Below are positions 59,901 through 64,000 of a stretch of DNA of 64,000 nt, piece after piece (position 1 is the first letter of the stretch; each line of letters starts with the position of its first letter). The translations under genes and the position numbers were made by a program. Location of the stretch: contig NC_081413.1 of the NCBI RefSeq assembly GCF_030272615.1, positions 100,286,239 to 100,350,238 on the forward strand. The letters run 5' to 3'. Origin of the DNA: Cryptomeria japonica. Taxonomy: Eukaryota > Streptophyta > Pinopsida > Cupressales > Cupressaceae. Under the pieces are notes generated by a model. That model was not told the origin of the DNA and did no database searches. It was given only the letters and a program-made list of their open reading frames with translations.

Positions 59901-62900
59901 TTGAAGCAGCAGATAACTCAGAACAGCAGAATGATGACATGAAACTAGGGCACAAACAATAGCATTAACTTATCTGCAAGATCCCAGAAGTCTGTTCGCT
60001 GTCATGCACAGATTATGCAAGTCAATTCGCTGACCAAGGATGATACTCAGATCTCAGAAGTCTGTTTGCTGTCATGCACAGATTATGCAAGTCAATTCGC
60101 TGACCAAGGATGATATTCAGATCTCAGAAGTCTGCTTGCTGTTATGCACAGATTATGCAAGTCAATTCGCTGACCAAGGATGATATTCGCTGCTCTCAGA
60201 CTTGAAGTTCATGAATAATGGATTGCTGCCTCTAGAGAGATGAATCACAGAAGAACTTCGCTGATTATATGCTGGAGAAATTTGCTAGTCTTGCAGAGAT
60301 AATTCGCTGTTTTGATAATTGTGTTTAATGCCATACAATTTACTTGATTATATACTTGACTTGAGGTGTCAAGTTAGCAAGTCGGCTTGCTTATATGTTT
60401 TACATTTTACAATTAGACCGCTCAATAGGTCCTGCCTCATAATGAAGATATGACACGTTATATTATGTTTGCTTAACCACCCAATTTGGGTCCTGCCCTA
60501 GAACACGTTACACATTGCTTATACGCCCAAAGAGGGCCAGCCTTATATGAGTTTAAGTGTATGAATGATAATCAAACTTTAATTGCTTTTAGCAACATTA
60601 AAGTTTGATGATCTGGGCTAGTATAATCCGACCTAGCTACTAATTTCAACAACCATTCCTTCTTAGGTGGCAACCTTCTCTTCTCTGTATTCTTGTGATG
60701 AATCTTCCAGTATTTCTTTTCTACCTAGTCATAGATCTCAAACCATATGAATTTCGAAATAATGAAAGAATCACAATGGCTGATTGATGCTCCTTTGAGA
60801 ATGCAGTATGGATGGATTGAAAAGCAGTCATCAATTACTGGTTGTTGGTTTGCTTGCAATTGTTTATGCTCCTTTCCATTAACCTTGTGAAGTTCAAGGG
60901 CAATCAAAATATCAAGTGCTGGTGTTCATCTTAACCACACTGATGTTTACCATCACATCTACCATACCTCATCTGAAAGCTACAGTTTGGATACTTCAGG
61001 GCACTAAGTTAGACTTTTGAGATCATCTTTTGTCGCAAAATAACAGTCCACAATTCTTTTATTTCCCTCTATGCTGTAATTTCATTTCAAACTATCTTAT
61101 AATTTGTTGAATAATTGCCCATTAGTCATTTGTTTCCTTCATTGTGCCATTGTATATTTCAAGCCAACTTTACACCAGTGTTTACCAAATGATCAAAGGG
61201 GATATTCTTTGACTTTTTAGTTCTTATCAGTTTAGGCTATTTTTCTGCTTTAATGTTTGTTTGGAACACTCTCAAAAGTAATATGAAGTGGTCGGGGATT
61301 TAATAATTTTATGGTAGCATTTCAATGTTCTTTTTTGAGCCCATATATGAGGTGCCAATCAGTGAAATTGTTAATACATGGTAAGATATATGTGTGGAAG
61401 TATAATCTATAACACATTGTCTCTTTTCTACATACTTTCCAACATTGCAACAAGTAGAAGATTCATTAGTACTAGATAGGATGGCTAGTTAACAAAATAT
61501 GTTCCATTTATCCATGTATATTGGAAGACTTGCTAGGAAGAATATATTTTGTTACTTGAATTCTCTCTTATGAAATTTGTAGAACTTAAAGAAACAACAA
61601 CTAAGGAAATTTTGTTTAGCTCTTCATCCATAGATGAAATGCTCCGAACAGACTATAGCAAGTACACAAGCATTAGTTCAATTGAAGGATGCTTTCAGGA
61701 CAATCTTTCCATCTTTCTCCCTAGGGCTGATCGTAGGTAATTTCTCTTCATACTTAGGAGTTCTGGATTAAAAATGAGGAGCTTGTGGACATGTATGAAA
61801 AACGATTCCATGATGCTGGGTATGATATATACAAACTTGGGCGCACTAACGACCGTGGTGATGGTAACTTAATTTTTCTTCCTGGATTTGCCTCTTTTAT
61901 TGTTGTATTTTTTCCAATTATGTTGAGAGAAATTCAATATCAATTAATATAATAGTTTTACTGGAAGAGTGAAAGGAAATTATGAACACTTCTTTCATAA
62001 AAGTTCACTAGTTTGGATGTTTTTTTCTGGTTAGAATAAAATTATATATTTTTTAAGATTATTGGAATTTGTATCTGGGATACTTGCATACAGAAATTTT
62101 GAGAGCAGTTAAGGTTTACTTTGGAATTTTACATAGAATCCCTTAAAGCAATTTACTAAACCCTTCTCATAAAATGAGATTGTAAGGTCTATATTGGTTG
62201 TGTTTGGTTGATGAGCTACTTTTGGCATTTTACAGGTCTCCTCACTGCAGTGAGAAGGGACCATTTCAAGGTAGTCAATAATCAGGAACTTTTATTCAAT
62301 GATTTTGGTGACCGTGTAGCTCAGTTATTGCATCTTCGTTCTGCACTCCCATATATACAGAATGAAACAGATGAAATTTGCCTAGAAGCTATCATTGTTA
62401 ACACCCATTTGTTGTTTCCACACAATTCGAATTATAGTTTAGTTCGTCTTCGACAGGTAAATTTTTTCTCTGCTTATGTTTCTGTGTGTACATTCTGTTT
62501 TATTATCACTAGCTGGGATGCATAGTTTGTTTTCATGATGTTATTGTTTGTTGAGTTTCATTTTATTTTTAAAATACTAATAAAATAGTACAGCTGCTTT
62601 TCCTTGCTCCCAATGTTAATAAGTGTGATTCTAGAAGAATGTTTACAACTCTACAATTGGAATAGGTATACAAGATCTTAGAGTACTTGGAGATATTTAA
62701 GGCAGATAATAAACTTCAATCCATTCCTGTTATTCTTTGTGGGTGAGTATCAGTTCTGTTTCACATATTAGTATCCATTATGGCTCATGACTTATTTTCC
62801 TTATAGTTCCTTTTCAAACCAATAAATGGGAAATTGGATGTGGTTTTTCTTTATTTCATATCAAAATAAATACCTGCCCAAACTTTGTACTCTTCAGGGA

Positions 62901-63922
62901 CTGGAATGGGAGCAAACGTGGGCATGTTTACAAATTTCTACGTTCTCAAGGCTTTGTTTCATCCTATGACACTGCTCGTGATTACACCGATGGTGATCAA
63001 GATGCTCATAGGGTTAGCTTGATATTCAGTATTTTTTGTAATGTTAATAAAGTTTTGCAATGGTCTTATAGTATGCAGTATTTATATGACCTCAAGTTTT
63101 CTTCAATAGAAGAGAGAATTGCATTCTATCTTTTTCACGCTAGTGCACTTTCCATCTCCTATTGTTTGCTAGTGGATTAGCCATCTCAATCACCGTGGAA
63201 ATAAATGTGGAGTAGACTTTATATGGCTTCTCAATCCTGACAAAGACCGTAAGCCTTTAAATATCAGCTGGATGCAAGCAGTTTTTAGCATTATCAAGGT
63301 AATGAACATTTTTCTCGTAGCCTTGAATCGGTGATACTGCTTTAGGTGGATGGATGCAAAGGAATGGATTATTTTTTAATGTGCTATATCATTTCCAAAG
63401 AGTTCTTTGTCAGATTTTTCTGCTACCAACACAATCATGGTGTATTTTCACTGCTACCTTTTTCTGTAAGATGCTGCTTTGTTAAGAAGCTGGAATTCTG
63501 CCTGTTTTGTTTCAAAGGCTATAAATTTATAACATGTAGCTAGTGTCTATTTTTGCAGTTTAAATTGAAAGAGGCTGGTTTGAACAATCTAGATGCGTTT
63601 TGCTTCTTTAACCCAGAATGTAACATTAAGGATTATTTCACACTAGAAGACTTTCGCCATGCTCTTCAACAAGTAGGTTTATGCAATCCTTCTGTATTTC
63701 CCTTATTTCCACCTTCAGTTTTACAGATTAGATATACTAGTTCTTTGTGTATAGTAATTCTAACTTTTACAATGAAGTGTTTACTCTTCTAAATGAATTG
63801 GAATGTTGTAGTTAGGGCTTACAGAACAGCTTTCAGAGGGCCTTACAAGTGAAGAGATTGAAGATCTGATGATGGCAGCCGACCTTGATGGAAATGGTAT
63901 AATTGACAGTGAGGAATTTCAG
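50675..63922 (+). CDS. EEP-family (CCR4-like) phosphodiesterase with EF-hand, At1g02270-like, 3'-partial
   Basis: Nine exons join in one open frame: 50675-50917, 54172-54270, 61758-61863, 62236-62456, 62666-62742, 62898-63012, 63173-63298, 63559-63672, 63812-63922. All introns are GT-AG, and the frame is kept across phase 0, 1 and 2 junctions. The conserved EEP motifs are present: TYNILAP, ICLQE (the Glu opens exon 3), VNTHLLFP, CGDWNGSKRG and GVDFIWL. These are the metal- and phosphate-binding residues of endonuclease/exonuclease/phosphatase folds. The last exon has DLDGNGIIDSEE, a canonical 12-residue EF-hand calcium loop. This architecture matches the plant calcium-binding EEP protein At1g02270 rather than true CCR4 deadenylases, which have leucine-rich repeats. 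The substrate is unknown. The gene runs past the window end. Intron 2 carries an antisense copia element. An in-frame extension to an ATG at 50483 is possible. Confidence 0.9.
50918..54171 (+). other. intron 1 of the EEP/EF-hand gene
   Basis: 3,254 bp, gtaggt...tttttccag. No second gene. Frames at 51584-51775 and elsewhere lack domains. It contains an LTR-like block near 52030-53350. Confidence 0.75.
52030..53350 (+). repeat. LTR-like insert in intron 1 (tentative)
   Basis: Non-coding block with a TATA-like gcataaataagcc at about 52308-52320, followed by a transcript-leader-like region, the layout of an LTR promoter. It has repeated ctctgtatgg at 52422-52441. No paired LTR, primer site or duplicated target was found, so class and edges are guesses. 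Confidence 0.3.
54172..54270 (+). CDS. EEP/EF-hand gene, exon 2
   Basis: 33 codons (GIRESEYREYWFSRNKSILE ... SSIICLQ), phase 0 at both ends. The catalytic Glu completing the ICLQE motif is the first codon of exon 3. Confidence 0.88.
54466..54612 (+). other. unexplained 48-codon open stretch in intron 2
   Basis: Preceded by an acceptor-like ttttgtctag, the frame reads RFRPKYQASTFGFHDEACGL and on through PFDLDKVHMDLPHPDN to a TAG at 54610-54612. Composition looks protein-like but I recognise no family. It is not part of the EEP frame. It could be an exon relic, a retrocopy piece or chance. Confidence 0.25.
54701..54705. repeat. target-site duplication, left
   Basis: ACCAT, repeated at 60652-60656. 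Confidence 0.9.
54706..55486 (-). repeat. copia element 4, 3' LTR (781 bp)
   Basis: From tgttatttttaggtcag to atttcaaca on the plus strand. It has a single copy of the 70-bp unit (about 54955-55022), a ctggg...cccag hairpin at about 54778-54813, and repeated tcgctg motifs. Confidence 0.93.
55487..55497 (-). other. polypurine tract of copia element 4
   Basis: Minus strand taagagggag immediately before the 3' LTR. Confidence 0.8.
55790..56766 (-). pseudogene. copia element 4 RT C-terminal part and RNase H
   Basis: A 260-codon frame contains KLKKALYGLKQAPRAWYERI, the catalytic LYVDDLFLTS, EFEMKDLGLMHYFLGLE, the RLDICYAVSALS block and the RNase H start (YSNSDWVGSVTDRKSTSGIC). A TAG at 55984-55986 interrupts it after STVIS; RNase H continues as ASKKQSSVALSTAEAEYTTS and HCDNQSCIKMS to about 55800. 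Confidence 0.9.
56763..57322 (-). pseudogene. copia element 4 RT N-terminal part
   Basis: Reads from just below the stop of the gag frame into EEAMNQQAWKLAMDEEYQSI, WNIVPRPKGKSVVSSKWLFK, YKARFVARGFSQKEGIDYEE and MDVKSAFLNSVIEEEVYV. It then ends in TGA at 56763-56765 because the frame shifts before the 55790-56766 part. Together the two pieces make up a nearly whole RT. Confidence 0.9.
57323..59647 (-). pseudogene. copia element 4 gag-protease-integrase
   Basis: 774 codons from ATG 59647: gag domain (FTSWKVRVLLALEE, LRQQLLQIKMSKGDSV, LNGLPDSWDPFI), zinc knuckle CFRCDKFGHYAKEC, protease WLIDSGASKHITG, integrase zinc domain (LWHRRLGHLHF ... CKGCALGK), and a core with all three acidic residues (HSDLCGP, RSDNGGEY, QNGVAERKN). 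It ends after DVTFEENIAFKKSKG at a TAG (57323-57325), where relatives stay open into RT. Apart from that stop this part looks intact. In an active element it would supply particle, protease and integrase. Confidence 0.92.
59720..59731 (-). other. primer-binding site of copia element 4
   Basis: Minus strand tggtatcaaagc, one base from the usual tRNA-iMet complement, directly adjoining the LTR. Confidence 0.85.
59732..60651 (-). repeat. copia element 4, 5' LTR (920 bp)
   Basis: Same family as 54706-55486, but with three tandem 70-bp units (59981-60050, 60051-60120, 60121-60190) in place of one. Confidence 0.93.
59981..60190. repeat. three 70-bp tandem units in one LTR
   Basis: The marker tcatgcacagattatgcaag (or ttatgcac...) falls at 60002, 60072 and 60142, an exact 70-bp period. 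The partner LTR has one unit. Confidence 0.95.
60652..60656. repeat. target-site duplication, right
   Basis: ACCAT, identical to 54701-54705. Confidence 0.9.
60657..61757 (+). other. rest of intron 2
   Basis: About 1.1 kb of intron between the copia element and the acceptor tacttag. Nothing recognised; the minus frame at 60725-60907 and the plus frame at 61549-61740 have no domain. Confidence 0.6.
61758..61863 (+). CDS. EEP/EF-hand gene, exon 3
   Basis: 35 codons plus one base. Starts with the Glu of ICLQE and reads FWIKNEELVDMYEKRF to GRTNDRGDG, split by a phase-1 intron. Confidence 0.9.
62236..62456 (+). CDS. EEP/EF-hand gene, exon 4
   Basis: LLTAVRRDHFKVVN, LLFNDFGDRVAQLLHLRS, IIVNTHLLFP: the central EEP sheet with the conserved NTH motif. 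Ends LRLRQ/gtaaat-type donor. Confidence 0.92.
62666..62742 (+). CDS. EEP/EF-hand gene, exon 5
   Basis: VYKILEYLEIFKADNKLQSI then PVILC; the Gly codon of the CGDWNG motif is split by a phase-2 intron (donor gtgagt). Confidence 0.92.
62898..63012 (+). CDS. EEP/EF-hand gene, exon 6
   Basis: DWNGSKRGHVYKFLRSQGFV then SSYDTARDYTDGDQDAHR. Holds the catalytic Asp and Asn of the GDWN motif. Confidence 0.92.
63173..63298 (+). CDS. EEP/EF-hand gene, exon 7
   Basis: WISHLNHRGNKCGVDFIWLL and on to WMQAVFSIIK. Contains the D of GVDFIWL, the last EEP core motif visible in the window. Confidence 0.92.
63559..63672 (+). CDS. EEP/EF-hand gene, exon 8
   Basis: FKLKEAGLNNLDAFCFFNPE then DYFTLEDFRHALQQ, a linker leading to the EF-hand. 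Its own DYFTLEDF half resembles a degenerate EF-hand helix. Confidence 0.9.
63812..63922 (+). CDS. EEP/EF-hand gene, exon 9 (EF-hand)
   Basis: LGLTEQLSEGLTSEEIEDLM, then the calcium loop DLDGNGIIDSEE with acidic residues at positions 1, 3, 9 and 12 and Asn at 5. Ends FQ/gtatga; later exons lie outside the window. Confidence 0.9.
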
Positions 63923-64000
63923 GTATGAAAATAATTTTTTTCTGTTTGCCGAGTTCTCATAATCTGTAGTGGTCTAGTGGATATTGAGATCAATCTGAGG

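Larger units (their letters stand above)
54706..60651 (-). mobile_element. complete Ty1/copia element 4, antisense in intron 2
   Basis: A 5,946-bp element with TG...CA LTRs and a perfect ACCAT duplication. Minus-strand order: 5' LTR (59732-60651), primer site, gag-protease-integrase in one 774-codon frame, RT and RNase H, polypurine tract, 3' LTR (54706-55486). By a hand alignment the LTRs differ at roughly 25 positions in the shared 780 bp, plus a 140-bp length difference, so this is younger than the other three copia elements here. Only a few breaks disable it. It lies opposite to the host gene, so its own signals do not act in the sense transcript. Confidence 0.95.

Overview
The window looks like nuclear DNA of a seed plant with a large, repeat-rich genome, probably a gymnosperm. 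This is inferred from AT-rich sequence dominated by old, nested LTR retrotransposons and a decayed plant-type LINE, from kilobase-sized introns carrying transposons, and from two plant genes. There is no sign of bacterial or organellar gene organisation. Coordinates of decayed elements are approximate unless I give terminal repeats and target-site duplications (TSDs).

Layout. 1-2500: AT-rich, no gene; it holds one copy (504-899) of a dispersed repeat that recurs inverted at 33895-34253. About 2500-6260, minus strand: LINE remnant (ORF1 piece, endonuclease piece, zinc-binding tail). 6300-9000: no gene, partly LTR-like. 9100-9897 and 15872-16020, plus strand: a Ty3 gag remnant split by a complete Ty1/copia element (9898-15871, minus, TSD CTTAC). 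About 18735-26460, plus strand: a second, very decayed copia element that was itself hit by a probable solo LTR (20322-22037) and by another insert (about 23191-23951). About 26640-29930, minus strand: a third copia remnant.

32491-33574 is the first host gene: a three-exon EPIDERMAL PATTERNING FACTOR-like (EPFL) secreted peptide gene. Its 5' region and signal-peptide exon are tandemly duplicated (182-bp period). 34300-36800 is non-coding with a degenerate array. 36862-37941 is LTR-like, and it abuts a truncated Ty3/gypsy gag-pol (about 38025-42182, minus) whose probable 4-kb 5' LTR runs to 46345. 46346-50400 is microsatellite- and minisatellite-rich spacer.

50675 to the window end is the second host gene, plus strand and incomplete at its 3' end. 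It encodes an endonuclease/exonuclease/phosphatase (EEP, CCR4-like) protein with a C-terminal EF-hand, resembling Arabidopsis At1g02270. Nine exons can be read in one continuous frame. Intron 2 (about 7.5 kb) holds a complete antisense copia element (54706-60651, TSD ACCAT) whose two LTRs differ by two extra 70-bp units.

I found no CRISPR array, operon, rRNA or tRNA gene, and no clearly new gene system. The most unusual items are the EPFL first-exon duplication, the one-sided LTR expansion, the nested insertions with readable TSDs, the shared nested hairpin in two different copia LTRs, and the chimeric Ty3/LTR junction.
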